Shown here: positions 8,780 to 18,446 of the stretch, in pieces | Numbering within the stretch: position 1 is the stretch's first letter | Layout: every line of letters begins with the position of its first letter | Assembly (NCBI GenBank): GCA_030448185.1 | Contig: JAUJNL010000063.1 | Location: 7,416-43,590, forward strand | Direction of reading: 5' to 3' | From: Cytophagales bacterium | GTDB taxonomy: Bacteria; Bacteroidota; Bacteroidia; Cytophagales; 172606-1 | DNA length: 36,175 nucleotides | The notes under the pieces: model-generated | What the model was told of the DNA's origin: nothing | Databases searched by the model: none | The model's input: the letters and a program-made list of their open reading frames with translations, nothing else | Translations under genes and position numbers: made by a program

Positions 8780-11700
8780 TCACCCAAACACCCCCAACCT
8801 CTCCACGTAATCCTTGCTGCCATCATTGACCCAGGAGTCAAGCTGGGCGGATCTTTCATCTGCTGGCCGCGGAGACGGGCACGGCCAAGTAGCCGCACTG
8901 GATATCTTTCAGTCCCGACATATCACTCCACAGCTTTTCGACCTGAGCGACCGGGTAAATATCCTCCTGACCATGACCCCAGCGGTATTTAACATCTTTA
9001 ATAGTCACGTAAGTCGGCATGCGGTTGGCTACGTTCCGGACGGCTTCGGCCAGCAGTGCATCATCACCTTGGAGATGGGCCCGCGTGAGGCCGAAGAGTT
9101 TGAGCAACGGGTCAATCCCAATCCAGGTGGTCATGGAATTGTAGTAACTCAGTTTGAGTTCGTCTTCCTCCCGGGGCTGGGCCAAACCTTCGAGCAGTCG
9201 CACGTGTCCATTGACCGGGCTAATCCGCCGCCGCGGTCATCGATGCGACGGGGTACGACTTCGAAGGTAAGCACATTGCCTGAACGCAGGTGATAACCCA
9301 AAGCTGTAGGATTAATATCGGCTCCCAGCGTGTCAATGTTGTGCAGCATCAGCGTTTCTACCTGCGGATGTGCTGAGAGCAGACGGGCTAGGGTACCGTT
9401 CCGCAGCAGATTGGATACTTCATACCAGTGACCCAAGGGTGAAAACCGCTGCCCGGCTACGTTGTCTGCGTAATCGGAGCCTTCTCCCTTGGATTTGGCC
9501 CAGCCAATCAGCGACTGCCGTACCGACTCGCGGACCTTCTGCTTGTTTTCGTCCAGGGTTTCCTGAGGCATTTCTTCCCAGAGGAAGCGAAGGTCCCGTT
9601 CCATAGGTACAAAACGCTGCCCGATAGAACGGCCTTCGGACAGGTAAATACCTCCTTTATAACCGTAATTCCGGTTGAGTTTGAGCTTCTGCTCAATGGG
9701 AGCATGAGTGAGGTAACTGGTGGCCACCAGGTGCGGAATGTTGGCCCCGTACTGCTCCGCCACTTTACGGGTTTTCGCCAGGTGAATTTCCAGGAAAGAC
9801 CGGTGACGGCCCTGCATCATCACGAACGGATTTAATGCCTTGATTACCCCGGCTCCTTTGGTCCAGCGGCTGCCTACGCCAGCGGCCAATGACAGCACGG
9901 CCACTTTGCCGCCCGGATGGCTTTTTCCCCGATTCCATTTTCGTCAGTAAGCCCGGAGAGAACGGCAAAATCGCCTTGCTGTACGTCTTCGATGCTGGTT
10001 TCGTCCGGTAACCGGTTGCGGGACAGGCCGATACGTCCTTTTTGCAGGGCTTCGCGCAGTTGTTCGTGCTGGATAAAATCAAATCCGTTTTCCCGCTTGA
10101 TACGGTCAGCTTCCTCGTCATGGGCTTTGCGGTCGGTGCGGCCCGCCGGTTCAGATACCTTGAACAGATTGCTGACAATGGTACGCAACAACGGATAAGC
10201 TTTGTTTTCTTCGCCGCACAGCGTGGAGAAATAGTCAAACTCGGCCCGCCGCAGGTAAGTAATAGTAGCCGGGTCTTGTTTGACTAGCCCGGAAACGTGC
10301 AGGGCGTAGTAAGGGGCGGGCATTAAGGCTTTTTCGCCTTCATGCAAAGTGGACCAGGTACCTTTGTGATTGATGCGCCAGTTGTACACCACGGGTTCCA
10401 TAGCGAAAGGCAGCGAATCGGAAAGCTCTTTTTCGTTTCGCGGAGAATATTTAATACAATGTCCCGTGACTCGTGGTGTCGTTCCGGATTCACGAACATA
10501 CCCATCCCGCCACCCGACATGCCGCCCAGCATCAGGAATCCGTAGAAATCCTCTCCAAACGCTTCTTTGGCTTTGGCAATAATCCGTTCGGTAAAGTGGG
10601 TGGAAGCCCAGGGAATAATGGTTTTAATGGGGCCTTGCCAGTTGTTATAGGTGTTTTCGGCCAGCTTACGGATGTTTCCTTCCTGCAAAGCGGCTAGCAT
10701 ATTATCGTAGATCTCGTTGGTCTGCTGCCGTGATTCCCATTCTTTCACGCCCCGGAGGAGATATTTTTCCGAAACCATTTCCAGAATCGGGCCGACATTG
10801 GAAGCCATGCCACCGTGCATGACGACCAGCGATTTATTGAGTTTTTCGTCAATTTCGGGATGAACCGAAACCCCACTGATAATGCGGTGCCGAGGCAACA
10901 GACACCCGCGGCTGATGCCATATTCGGGGTCGCCTTCCTGAGCCCGCTGTCCTTCAATGGCCTTAATGCCCGGCCACACACCGCCGGAATCCTGCCAGCC
11001 ACCCCGGAACCGCCCAGCCATTCGCCCAGGATAGCCCGGGAAGCAACCAAGCGCCGTTCGTGTTCCTGTAAACCGTCTTCCAGGCAAGCCGTTTGCCCGG
11101 TGGCCCGCATCAGCAGGGAAATGATTGAACCTAATAGGTTCGTAGAAACGGCCAGCCGGGAGCCTTTGGGAATGTCATTCACCTGGGTAACGACCTCAAT
11201 ACCCATGCCCGGCGCCACAATTTTCGCCAGCAGCTGGGCTAAAGACTGATTGGTACCTTCAAAGGAAGGCGGAATCAATCCGGAAGCAATTACGCCAGCT
11301 TTTATGAGACTCAGGTAGTCGTTGCCGAAGTTAAACAGGTCGGCAAGGTCGGTTACGTCTTTGGTGGCATTGAGGTCGATACTGGTCAGGCGCAGTACCG
11401 GCTCGGGAATCACCCGGATAAAGGAACGAATAGGCGGCTTAATTTCCTTGTCCCGTCCGTACACGCCCAAGTCAATGGATACGTTAATGACCCGTGCTCC
11501 TTCCGGATAGTCCATGCCGAGAAAGAAAATATCGGACCAGCCACTATGGGTCAAATCCATGCGGACGGAGGTATTCTCTTCGAGAACCGGGTAAAATAGT
11601 GTTCCTTCAGCCCGTTGCAGCAGTTGCGGATGAATGCGGATGGGATGGTCTTCGAGGTGTCCCACGCGGAACATCCACTGGTTGCCCTTGCTGGAACGTA

Positions 11701-12106
11701 CACTCCGGCGTACCTGGTCGGCCAGAATCTGAAAGGAAAGATGGTGATAGGCTTCCGCCAGTCCGCTGAATAGCGTGGCGTTAGGACCTTTCCGTTCTAT
11801 CTCTTTCAAAAACCGGGTAATGGCCGTTTCGTAACGCCGGGCAAGCAGGTCCTCGAAACCTTCGTAGGGAACTTTGCCGGTTTCAGGAGTTTCCGGCGAC
11901 TCCATCAGGAAGAAGCGGTATCCGGCATAGAGAAATAAAATGGCCCGGACCCGTTCGTACAGGTTTTCGCTGCGCTTCCGGAAATCGTCGAGTTCACGGA
12001 AAGCCTGCAGCAGGTCTTCCTGCGAAAAAGCCCGGCACAAGTCGTAAAACGAACGGTTACGCTTGTCCGGGTCGGTAGTGGTGATGGTTTCTATGAATAT
12101 ATTCAT
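8780..12106 (-). pseudogene. bifunctional GHMP-type sugar kinase / UDPGP-type sugar-1-phosphate uridylyltransferase, five apparent frameshifts
   Basis: A very large cytoplasmic protein, about 1109 residues once repaired. Residues 1-190 are a helical repeat-like region. Residues about 190-560 resemble a GHMP kinase: IPKGSRLAVSTNLLGS (phosphate loop), SGGGWQDSGGVWPGIKAIEG near 365-380 as in fucokinase and heptose kinase, and LGGMSGGGMGMFV near 525-537. Residues about 735-1100 are a UDPGP pyrophosphorylase domain: VLSLAAGVGSRWTKG (nucleotide loop) and MLHNIDTLGADINP. Family members are usually annotated as UTP-glucose-1-phosphate uridylyltransferase. Single-base changes restore one frame: add one base at 11002-11005, 10429-10433, 9909-9910 and 9215-9216, remove one at 8877-8879. 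All are short homopolymer runs. The expected products are a sugar-1-phosphate, then a UDP-sugar; the sugar is unknown. The end at 8780 is inferred from the C-terminus DYVERLGVFG. Confidence 0.78.
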
Positions 12107-12185
12107 GAATCTGATAAGCTGGGCAGATGGTTAATTAGTTGTATAGCTCTACCTTTTCCTCTGCTACATAAATTGTTGTAAGGGA

Positions 12186-12305
12186 GGCGCTTACTTTTTT
12201 TGGCATTGCCCCAAAAAAAGTAACAAAAAAAGGTCTAGGCAAAAAAACGCTTCCCCGCTACTGGCTCACACTCACCCCGCTTTTTTGCCGGGCCAACCCG
12301 CATGG
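12186..12305. repeat. intergenic element with 13-bp perfect inverted repeat
   Basis: TTACTTTTTTTGG (12191-12203) and CCAAAAAAAGTAA (12211-12223) form a perfect 13-bp stem with a 7-nt loop. It is followed by AACAAAAAAAGG and a GC-rich tail containing CAAAAAAACG and CGCTTTTTTG, which can pair. I recognise this layout as an element found between genes in many Bacteroidota genomes. It sits between the nucleotidyltransferase stop (12321) and the kinase start (12106), both minus strand, so it is in an intercistronic position and could attenuate or stabilise the transcript. Confidence 0.6.
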
Positions 12306-12320
12306 AATAGTTTTTAATTT

Positions 12321-13271
12321 TTAACTCGTTTTGCGTTGGTTGGCTTCGGCCAGCATTTCTACGAGGGTGGTCAGGGTCTGGTCGTGGGCTTCACCGGCCA
12401 GGCCGAGGGCAATCTGGGCCTGCAGCCAGCCGAACTTTTTGCCGATGTCGTAGCGGTTCCCCTTCACTTCCAGGGCCAGGTATTTCTCCTGCCCGGCCAG
12501 TTCCTGTAAGGCCGGGGTTAAGGCTAAAGTACGGCCGTTGTTGTGCAGGTGGTTTTCCAGCATCGTGAAAATGGCCGGCATCAGCACGTGCATTCCAAAG
12601 AAGCACAGATAATAGCCCCGGCGAAGTCCGGAAGTTTGCAGTTCCAGTTCGGCAATGCTAAGGGATGGCTTTTCAATAATCTTTTCAATCTGATACACGC
12701 CTGATACTCCGGCGGCGTGGCGGCCGGTAAGGGTACCATAACGGCTGATGAGGTGTTCCGGGGTAGGATTTACAGCGGCTACGGAACATTCCTCCTGCAC
12801 GGCTAGTTCAATCAGTTGCTGGGCGCAACGTTTTCCGGCCATGTTGGAAACATATAGATAATCCCCCAGCAGCAGCAAAAAGGGCTCATTACCCACAAAG
12901 TTTTTGGCACATAGTACGGCATGACCATACCCCAGGGCTTGGGTTTGTTCGGCAAAGTGCAGGCGACTCAGCAGATGGTCTACTTTAGCAGCTTGTGCCT
13001 TGGCCCAGTCGCTGCCCTGATAGGATTGCAGCAAATTATCCCGCAAAGAACGGAACGCTTCCTGGTACCGGACACCATCACCGGGAGCACAGACCACGCA
13101 AATCTCCTCAATGCCACTGGCAAAAGCTTCTTCGGCAATAATCTGGATAACGGGTTTATGAAGCCCATCCGTGTCCACTACGGGCAACATGGCTTTCTGA
13201 ACGGTATCAGCTACGGGGTAGAGTCTTTCGCCCCGGGCAGCGGCAGTAATAACGGCTTTTCTGACTTTCAT
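12321..13271 (-). CDS. sugar-phosphate nucleotidyltransferase, GalU-like
   Basis: A 316-residue enzyme of the NTP_transferase family, expected to join UTP (or another NTP) to a sugar 1-phosphate. The start at 13271 gives MKVRKAVITAAARGERLYPV; the signature GxGxRxxP is present in the variant AARGERLYPVADTVQKAMLPV. LLLLGDYLY (about 140) is the metal-binding Asp strand, IEKIIEKP the second conserved block, and GNRYDIGKKFGW near the C-terminus is the sugar-binding end seen in GalU. The longer frame start at 13322 adds 17 residues without family similarity and is rejected. Together with the kinase/pyrophosphorylase gene downstream on the same strand it suggests a nucleotide-sugar supply locus for glycan or exopolysaccharide synthesis. 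Confidence 0.85.
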   Translation of the reverse strand: MKVRKAVITAAARGERLYPVADTVQKAMLPVVDTDGLHKPVIQIIAEEAFASGIEEICVVCAPGDGVRYQEAFRSLRDNLLQSYQGSDWAKAQAAKVDHLLSRLHFAEQTQALGYGHAVLCAKNFVGNEPFLLLLGDYLYVSNMAGKRCAQQLIELAVQEECSVAAVNPTPEHLISRYGTLTGRHAAGVSGVYQIEKIIEKPSLSIAELELQTSGLRRGYYLCFFGMHVLMPAIFTMLENHLHNNGRTLALTPALQELAGQEKYLALEVKGNRYDIGKKFGWLQAQIALGLAGEAHDQTLTTLVEMLAEANQRKTS

Positions 13272-13616
13272 GCGGTTTATGGCTTGGGCTACGAAATTGC
13301 CAAAAGGAGCCGGAAAGAGCAAATGGTACCCGGAAGAAAGGGGTTAAGGTACTGGGTATTGGATGATTGGTCATCGGAGAGTTGAAATTTCTCTCCTCCA
13401 TTCACCTGCGAGCAGGTAACCCACAAAATGAATGCTTTTCAATCTTTTTTATTACCTCCGCAAGGCTGGAGAAAACAGAAGTTGTTTTAGGAAGAAAATA
13501 GATTTCATTTTGAGATCCTTTCCAATAGCGCTATTGAAAAAATGGAGATGGGTAAAAGAGGGGAAATAAACATTAAATGAAGATTACGCAGCAAAACTAT
13601 TTTAACGGGAATATTC
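13272..13616. other. divergent intergenic region
   Basis: About 345 bp between two divergent genes (nucleotidyltransferase to the left, outer-membrane protein to the right). It must hold both promoters, but I see no convincing TTG / TAnnTTTG pair. The only structure is a small hairpin ACCTGC-GA-GCAGGT at 13404-13417. No small gene with good coding character was found. Confidence 0.5.
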
Positions 13617-14279
13617 ATGAGAATAAAAGCATTACTGGTCATTTTGTTATTCACGGGATTCAGTGTTTTTGGGCAGGATAAAAAGGTTTTATACGGATTC
13701 AATGTTTCAGGCGATTGGAACTCCTATTTCCGAGTGAAGGATTTGGACCCAATTGATTTTAAAGGCAGACCTAATTTTTCCGCTGGAATTACTTTCCGCT
13801 ATTTTCCCTCAGCACGCTGGTCGGTAGATGCGGCCATAAATTATTCCACCAAAAACTTCAAAGAAAAAGTAGATTTCAGTAAATACCGGGCTATCACTCC
13901 CAATGACCCTGCTTTAAACTTCACTGGAGGTGCCACCTTACTTTATAACCACGGCTTTCTGGATATTCCGGTAAGTCTCAATTATATTTTCTCAGATAAC
14001 AAGCAACGTTACTTCTATACCTCACTCGGATTGGTAGGCTCAAAACGGGTAGGCTATCAGTTTCAGAGTACCGAATCATTTGAGGGGATTTCAACGAATC
14101 CGCCCTACAAGGGCTTTTTAACCAGTGTAAAATTAGGAATTGGCATGCTGGTCAGAACGGATAAGATAGGCATCAATGTCGAACCTCAAGCTAGAGTATA
14201 TACTTACAAAGTTCATAGGGGAGGCCATATTGAAAATCCGGTACACTTCGGCGTCCAACTATCCCTGCTGAAGCTTTAG
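13617..14279 (+). CDS. outer-membrane beta-barrel protein (PorT-like)
   Basis: A 220-residue protein with signal peptide MRIKALLVILLFTGFSVFGQ and a body of alternating hydrophobic/aromatic strands (GFNVSGDWNSYF, SAGITFRYFP, VDAAINYSTK, FYTSLGLVG, VGIQLSLL-like end) as in eight-stranded barrels of the outer_memb_beta-brl/PorT type. It ends in a short strand, GVQLSLLKL, the outer-membrane insertion signal position. Function is not predictable; many relatives are structural or regulatory barrels. It is the first of five plus-strand genes. Confidence 0.8.
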   Translation: MRIKALLVILLFTGFSVFGQDKKVLYGFNVSGDWNSYFRVKDLDPIDFKGRPNFSAGITFRYFPSARWSVDAAINYSTKNFKEKVDFSKYRAITPNDPALNFTGGATLLYNHGFLDIPVSLNYIFSDNKQRYFYTSLGLVGSKRVGYQFQSTESFEGISTNPPYKGFLTSVKLGIGMLVRTDKIGINVEPQARVYTYKVHRGGHIENPVHFGVQLSLLKL

Positions 14280-14290
14280 AAATTAAATTT

Positions 14291-14313
14291 GTTCCGCGTT
14301 TGCAATACGGAAC
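14291..14313. repeat. 23-bp palindromic repeat, copy 1
   Basis: A 23-bp near-palindrome with arms GTTCCG and CGGAAC around CGTTTGCAATA, just after the stop of the barrel protein. The reverse complement of 30866-30888 matches it at 21 of 23 positions (differences at two symmetric places), so the two are copies of one dispersed element. It could form an RNA hairpin but lacks a U-tract. Confidence 0.6.
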
Positions 14314-14357
14314 GGCCCAAAGTGACATCTGTAGTGCCAAGTTCTCCCATACTAATT

Positions 14358-14867
14358 ATGTATAGTCTTATGACTAACCTTTTTACCCTCCCTGTCCTAT
14401 CCTCCATTCTTTCTTTGTTGATAGCTATCACAGATACAGCCCCTGCTTTGGAAGACGATTTTTCCCCAGGTTTGTTGATTGGCGTTTTATTATTTGGCGC
14501 AGTTATATTGGTGCTGATAGGTGCCGGAGCTGTAATCGCAGGATGCATGATTGTATTTACAATGATCAGTCTGGCTTTCGGAATATTATCAGCTTCGGTA
14601 TTGGCAGGTTATTTAAATAGATCTATTACCACAGGGCTAAAAACGTTGGTCATGCTCCTATCCGGATTACTTGGAATACCGATGGGAATTGTCATGGTTT
14701 TTGTGCTGCAATGGATAAAAGCCGGTAAGTATCCTGACTTCCTTTTCACCACTATTCTACCGGGCAGCTTGGCTGGATTATTGGGAGGCGTAATAATAGG
14801 ATTAATATTCCTGAAGGCAATTAGTTACCTGAGAGAAATAGTAGTAGCAAAATACAGAGTAGGTTAA
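14358..14867 (+). CDS. hypothetical integral membrane protein
   Basis: A 169-residue hydrophobic protein that I do not recognise. It has an N-terminal hydrophobic stretch (about 5-25) and four further likely membrane helices (about 38-62, 63-85, 95-117 and 130-152), separated by the short acidic loop TAPALEDDFSP. The frame is open upstream to 14289, but that part overlaps the palindromic repeat and is not hydrophobic. Starts at 14358 or 14370 (MTNLFTLPVL) both look reasonable. No motif suggests a function. Codon use looks like its neighbours. Confidence 0.6.
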   Translation: MYSLMTNLFTLPVLSSILSLLIAITDTAPALEDDFSPGLLIGVLLFGAVILVLIGAGAVIAGCMIVFTMISLAFGILSASVLAGYLNRSITTGLKTLVMLLSGLLGIPMGIVMVFVLQWIKAGKYPDFLFTTILPGSLAGLLGGVIIGLIFLKAISYLREIVVAKYRVG

Positions 14868-14940
14868 GAAGCCTGAATATTTATTAATTTCAAAATTGCC
14901 ATATGGTCCTACCAACATGTAAATTATTAAACCAGCATTT

Positions 14941-15630
14941 ATGATGCGATTTTTTCTACCAATTGTGGGGTTACTGATTTTTCTGTTTGATTACGCCAAT
15001 GCGCAGGAATATGTTGAAGGAAAGATCATTATAGCCCAAGGAGATACAATAATTAGTAAACTACTCAAGCACAAAAGCCGCAAGCAGGAAGCACAGGAAA
15101 GTTTTCTGTCAGTTCAGGTACAAGAAGCTAACGGGACCCTAAAAACGCTATATCCGGTGGATATAGTCGGCTACGTAAAAGGAGGCGAAGTTTTCAGAAG
15201 CCTTCGGCCGATATCCGGTGATTATCCCCGGACGGGAATCTTTATTAAACAAATCACCCGTGGGAGGGCAGAACTCTACTACCATCCCGGTTTGCCGACC
15301 GGCGGTGGGAAATATTTCTTCAAGAAAAGCAGCGAAAGGGAATTTATTGTGTGGGATGGGCAAATAGTGAGCAAAGTGGAGCAAGTGGGTAATCAAGGAC
15401 GAAATGCCGAGGGAAGCAATGATCCCGAGGCCATGGGCAGGTTACAATTCAAAATAACGCAGAACACAGAGGTTTTCCGGGAGTATTTTACGCGGTACTT
15501 CGCCGACTGCCCCTTAGTAGTGAATAAATTGAAAGTTAATTTTTACAGTGATGGCGATATAAAAAGCATTTTCAGGGATTATAATGCGGAAGGGGAACGG
15601 ATCAGTAAAACCCTTTCCTCTTCCAAATAA
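14941..15630 (+). CDS. secreted protein of unknown function
   Basis: A 229-residue protein with signal peptide ending near YANAQE (about residue 22), followed by VEGKIIIAQGDTIISKLL. This opening (Gly-x-Ile-x4-Gly-Asp-Thr-Ile) recurs in many small Bacteroidota periplasmic or outer-membrane-associated proteins. Two Lys/Gly-rich blocks and a C-terminal SDGDIKSIFRDYN follow. No catalytic motif is visible. It stands between the hypothetical membrane protein and the DUF2157 gene, all plus strand with short gaps. Confidence 0.75.
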   Translation: MMRFFLPIVGLLIFLFDYANAQEYVEGKIIIAQGDTIISKLLKHKSRKQEAQESFLSVQVQEANGTLKTLYPVDIVGYVKGGEVFRSLRPISGDYPRTGIFIKQITRGRAELYYHPGLPTGGGKYFFKKSSEREFIVWDGQIVSKVEQVGNQGRNAEGSNDPEAMGRLQFKITQNTEVFREYFTRYFADCPLVVNKLKVNFYSDGDIKSIFRDYNAEGERISKTLSSSK

Positions 15631-15675
15631 GCAAGAGAATCAATTCTACCAGCTACCCCCTTACTGATTACACGA

Positions 15676-16650
15676 ATGAATCAATCCCTACTGCGTGAGC
15701 TTGCCGAACGGCAACTCATCTCTGATCAACAGGCCGCGCAAATCACCGAGAAAGAACGTACCGCCCTTTTTTCCCTGCATTGGGAATTGAAAACCATCCT
15801 GTACCTGGGCGTACTGCTGCTTAATGCGGGACTGGGCTGGCTGATTTATCTGAATATTGACGAAATAGGCCACGGAGCAGTGATTGCAGCCATTGCGGGC
15901 CTCTGTACGGCCAGCTTTGCCTTCGCCTGGAGACACCGGGAGCCTTTCTCCTTCACCCAGACGAAAAGTGCATCGCCATTTTATGATTATGCCCTGTTGT
16001 TGGGCTGCCTTACCTTCCTGATTCTGGAAGGCTACCTGCAGTATCAATATAATCTGTTCGGGGAGAAGTACGGCCTGGCAACGTTCATCCCAATGGTGCT
16101 GTTCTTCGCGGCGGCGTACTTCTTCGACCACCGTGGCGTATTATCCCTTGGCATCACGGCCCTGGCTTCGTGGCTGGGCATTGCTGTAACCCCAATGGCG
16201 CTGCTCAGTGACAATGATTTTTCCAGCTCCCGGCTGATTTATACCGGTTTACTGCTGGGTGTACTACTTTGCGGCGCTGCCTTTTACTTTACTTACCAGG
16301 ATATCAAAAAACACTTTGATTTTACCTATCTTAATTTTGGCGTACATATTCTGTTCCTGTCGTGCCTGTCCGGGCTGATGGTGCTGGAGAAGGGATGGCT
16401 GTTCGTGCCGCTACTGGCGGCAATTACCACCCTATTTATCCTATATGCCCGGCGTGAACAGTCCTTTTATTTTCTGATGGTAGCCGTGTTGTACGCCTAC
16501 TGGGGGGCCAGTTATCTGGTATTTCAACTGGAGGTTTTCCAGTCAGAACTGATATTCTGGTACTTTATTTTGTCTTGTATGGGCGTCATTTGGTTCCTGG
16601 TGCAATCCCGGAAGCTATTGAAGTATGAAAGCGGCACATCGTCACAGTAA
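15676..16650 (+). CDS. DUF2157-like multi-pass membrane protein
   Basis: A 324-residue membrane protein. The N-terminal 45 residues (LLRELAERQLISDQQAAQIT) are a soluble helical segment with the leucine/glutamine pattern typical of DUF2157. About nine membrane helices follow, the first being LYLGVLLLNAGLGWLIYLNI. Function of the family is unknown. The next gene starts 26 bp after the stop and encodes another multi-pass protein with a similar soluble N-terminal helix, so the two are probably cotranscribed and may form one complex. Confidence 0.75.
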   Translation: MNQSLLRELAERQLISDQQAAQITEKERTALFSLHWELKTILYLGVLLLNAGLGWLIYLNIDEIGHGAVIAAIAGLCTASFAFAWRHREPFSFTQTKSASPFYDYALLLGCLTFLILEGYLQYQYNLFGEKYGLATFIPMVLFFAAAYFFDHRGVLSLGITALASWLGIAVTPMALLSDNDFSSSRLIYTGLLLGVLLCGAAFYFTYQDIKKHFDFTYLNFGVHILFLSCLSGLMVLEKGWLFVPLLAAITTLFILYARREQSFYFLMVAVLYAYWGASYLVFQLEVFQSELIFWYFILSCMGVIWFLVQSRKLLKYESGTSSQ

Positions 16651-16676
16651 CTAAATCAGCACATTAATCAAGTTGT

Positions 16677-17846
16677 ATGTCTTCATTTATTGCTTATAAT
16701 ACTCAATGGCTGGATGCGCTTAAAGTCCGAGAACAGGCGGGTCAGTTGCATAAAAAAGGAATGATTAATCAGGAACAGCTTCAGGCTATTCAAGCGCAGT
16801 ACCCGGTAGGATTCTATACGCCAAATATATTTGTAAGGGTAGTGCTGGCCGTTATGTGCTGGATTCTCTCGTCAAGCATTTTCGGCCTGTTCGGTGTAAC
16901 TATTTTGACTGAAATGGTGGCTAGCGAAGAAGGTATTGGAATAGTTCTGCTTTTTTTCAGCGCCGTTACATTAGCTGGGTTAGAGTATTTTATTCGCACC
17001 GGCAAGCACTACCAGTCCGGGTTGGACGATGCCCTGCTGTACATGGCGCTGGCCGCCGGAATTACGGGGCTTTGCCTGATATTTTCTTCTTTTGACGATT
17101 CCCTGACGTATTTCATGCTGGCATTTCCGGTACTCTTTTTCGGAGCCATCCGTTATCTGGATAAACTCGTAGCAGCCCTGGTTTTTCTTTGTTTGGGTGG
17201 AATTGTGTTTCTAGGATTGCTGGAACTAGGAGAATGGGTGAAGATTGTCCTGCCCTTTATTTTTATGGCGTTCTCGGGAGCCGCCTGCTACTGGCTGCGT
17301 CGGAACAAGCAAAAGGAAAGCCTGCGTTTCTGGGAGGAGTCTATGACTATACTGGAAGGGCTGAGCCTGATCCTATTTTATCTGAGTGGCAACTATTTGG
17401 TTGTCAGAGAATTGAGTGAAGCTTGGTTTGGTGTAACCCGCGTACCGGGAGCTTTCCTGTTTTACCTCATTACGGCGGCCATGCCTCTGGTTTATATTTT
17501 CTTCGGGCTTCGGTACAAAGACCGGCTGCTGTTGCGTATCGGTCTGGTTCTGGTGGTTGCAGCGGTATTCACGTTCAAATACTATTTCAGTTTAGGTCAT
17601 ACGGAAGTACTGATTACCCTATCCGGAGCCTTTTTAGTCGTCCTGGCTTATTTCTCCATCCAGTTTCTTAAGAAAGGTCATCCGGTCTATACTTACGCTG
17701 AGGATGAATCTAATAATCAGGGTATACTCAATGCAGAGGCAGTGCTGATCACGCAAAGCTTTGGTGGAGCTACTCCCCTTTCCAGACAGGATACTTTATA
17801 CGGTGGCGGTCAGTTCGGTGGCGGTGGTGCCGGGGGAAATTATTAG
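16677..17846 (+). CDS. DUF4401/DUF2157-like membrane protein with Gly-rich tail
   Basis: A 389-residue protein with a soluble N-terminus (AGQLHKKGMINQEQLQAIQAQ) similar in form to that of the preceding protein. About ten membrane helices follow, then a cytoplasmic or periplasmic tail ending in the Gly-rich stretch GGGQFGGGGAGGNY. In other bacteria DUF2157 and DUF4401 genes lie side by side, and this pair fits that arrangement; the family assignment rests on context and topology only. It is the last ordinary gene before the cassette-like region, whose first junction lies 22 bp after its stop. Confidence 0.65.
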   Translation: MSSFIAYNTQWLDALKVREQAGQLHKKGMINQEQLQAIQAQYPVGFYTPNIFVRVVLAVMCWILSSSIFGLFGVTILTEMVASEEGIGIVLLFFSAVTLAGLEYFIRTGKHYQSGLDDALLYMALAAGITGLCLIFSSFDDSLTYFMLAFPVLFFGAIRYLDKLVAALVFLCLGGIVFLGLLELGEWVKIVLPFIFMAFSGAACYWLRRNKQKESLRFWEESMTILEGLSLILFYLSGNYLVVRELSEAWFGVTRVPGAFLFYLITAAMPLVYIFFGLRYKDRLLLRIGLVLVVAAVFTFKYYFSLGHTEVLITLSGAFLVVLAYFSIQFLKKGHPVYTYAEDESNNQGILNAEAVLITQSFGGATPLSRQDTLYGGGQFGGGGAGGNY

Positions 17847-17887
17847 GGTGGTTTCGGGTGTACGTATGTTAGGTCCAACCTAAAAAG

Positions 17888-18345
17888 ATGAAAAAAATAT
17901 TGTTGTTGCTTTTACTGGCACTGTTTCAAGCACCTGCTTCTGGTCAAAGCAGGAGTAATAAGCTGTACTTTGAGGCTCTAGAACAATACAACAAGTATGT
18001 TGATACTGTAAACCCTAAAACGCATACTCTTTTTGTAGAAGATGCGGGGACAATCACCGATAAGTTTCCAGAGAAGGTGGGTAATCGTAAGCTGGTTCTG
18101 CTGACCTATCAGAATCAACAAAAGATTTATCAAGCTAATAATAACACCCTCATTCATGTCAAGATATTCCCTATGAAGGTGGAAGATAACGAACTATTTA
18201 TCCACATTACCCCCTACCACGGTTCCTATGGGGGCAAAAGAAGGGCTATATGTTAGGGCTCTCTGATTGGGTAAGAGTATATTTTAAATACGATTGCGAT
18301 AGTAAGACATTTAAATTGGATAGAATGGAATCTGGAGGAATATAA
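17888..18345 (+). pseudogene. cassette 1: small secreted protein, frameshifted
   Basis: Signal peptide MKKILLLLLLALFQAPASGQ and a body of about 130 residues with no recognised motif. The frame breaks at the GGGGG run 18230-18234. With one more G, the reading continues through GYMLGLSDWVRVYF to a TAA at 18345, giving 152 residues. Without it the product ends at 18256 with a short unrelated tail. A homopolymer error is the likeliest reason. The stop is only 7 bp from the attC-like segment, as in integron cassettes. Confidence 0.6.
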
Positions 18346-18352
18346 ACGGAAA

Positions 18353-18446
18353 GGCTGGCCCTAACACTCCGACCAGCGGCCTTGCTTCACCGCAAGACCA
18401 GCTGTGCAACAGGCCCGCCATCAAGTGTTTTTGTTTAGTTAGCATC
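18353..18446 (+). other. attC-like recombination site of cassette 1
   Basis: Starts with the core-like CCCTAAC (18359-18365), contains a hairpin CTTGC-TTCACC-GCAAG at 18381-18396, and ends in GTTAGCA (18438-18444), close to the attC pattern RYYYAAC ... GTTRRRY. About 88 bp between core ends, within the 57-141 bp range known for attC. It shares the TTCACC loop and a CTG-GC-AC-GG stretch with the second site at 19974-20063. Confidence 0.45.

Noticed and set aside
8814..9293. Open plus-strand frames across the kinase/pyrophosphorylase gene (also 10815-11249, 12921-13385)
   Set aside because: They are antisense shadows of real minus-strand coding sequence; the minus-strand frames carry recognisable enzyme motifs.
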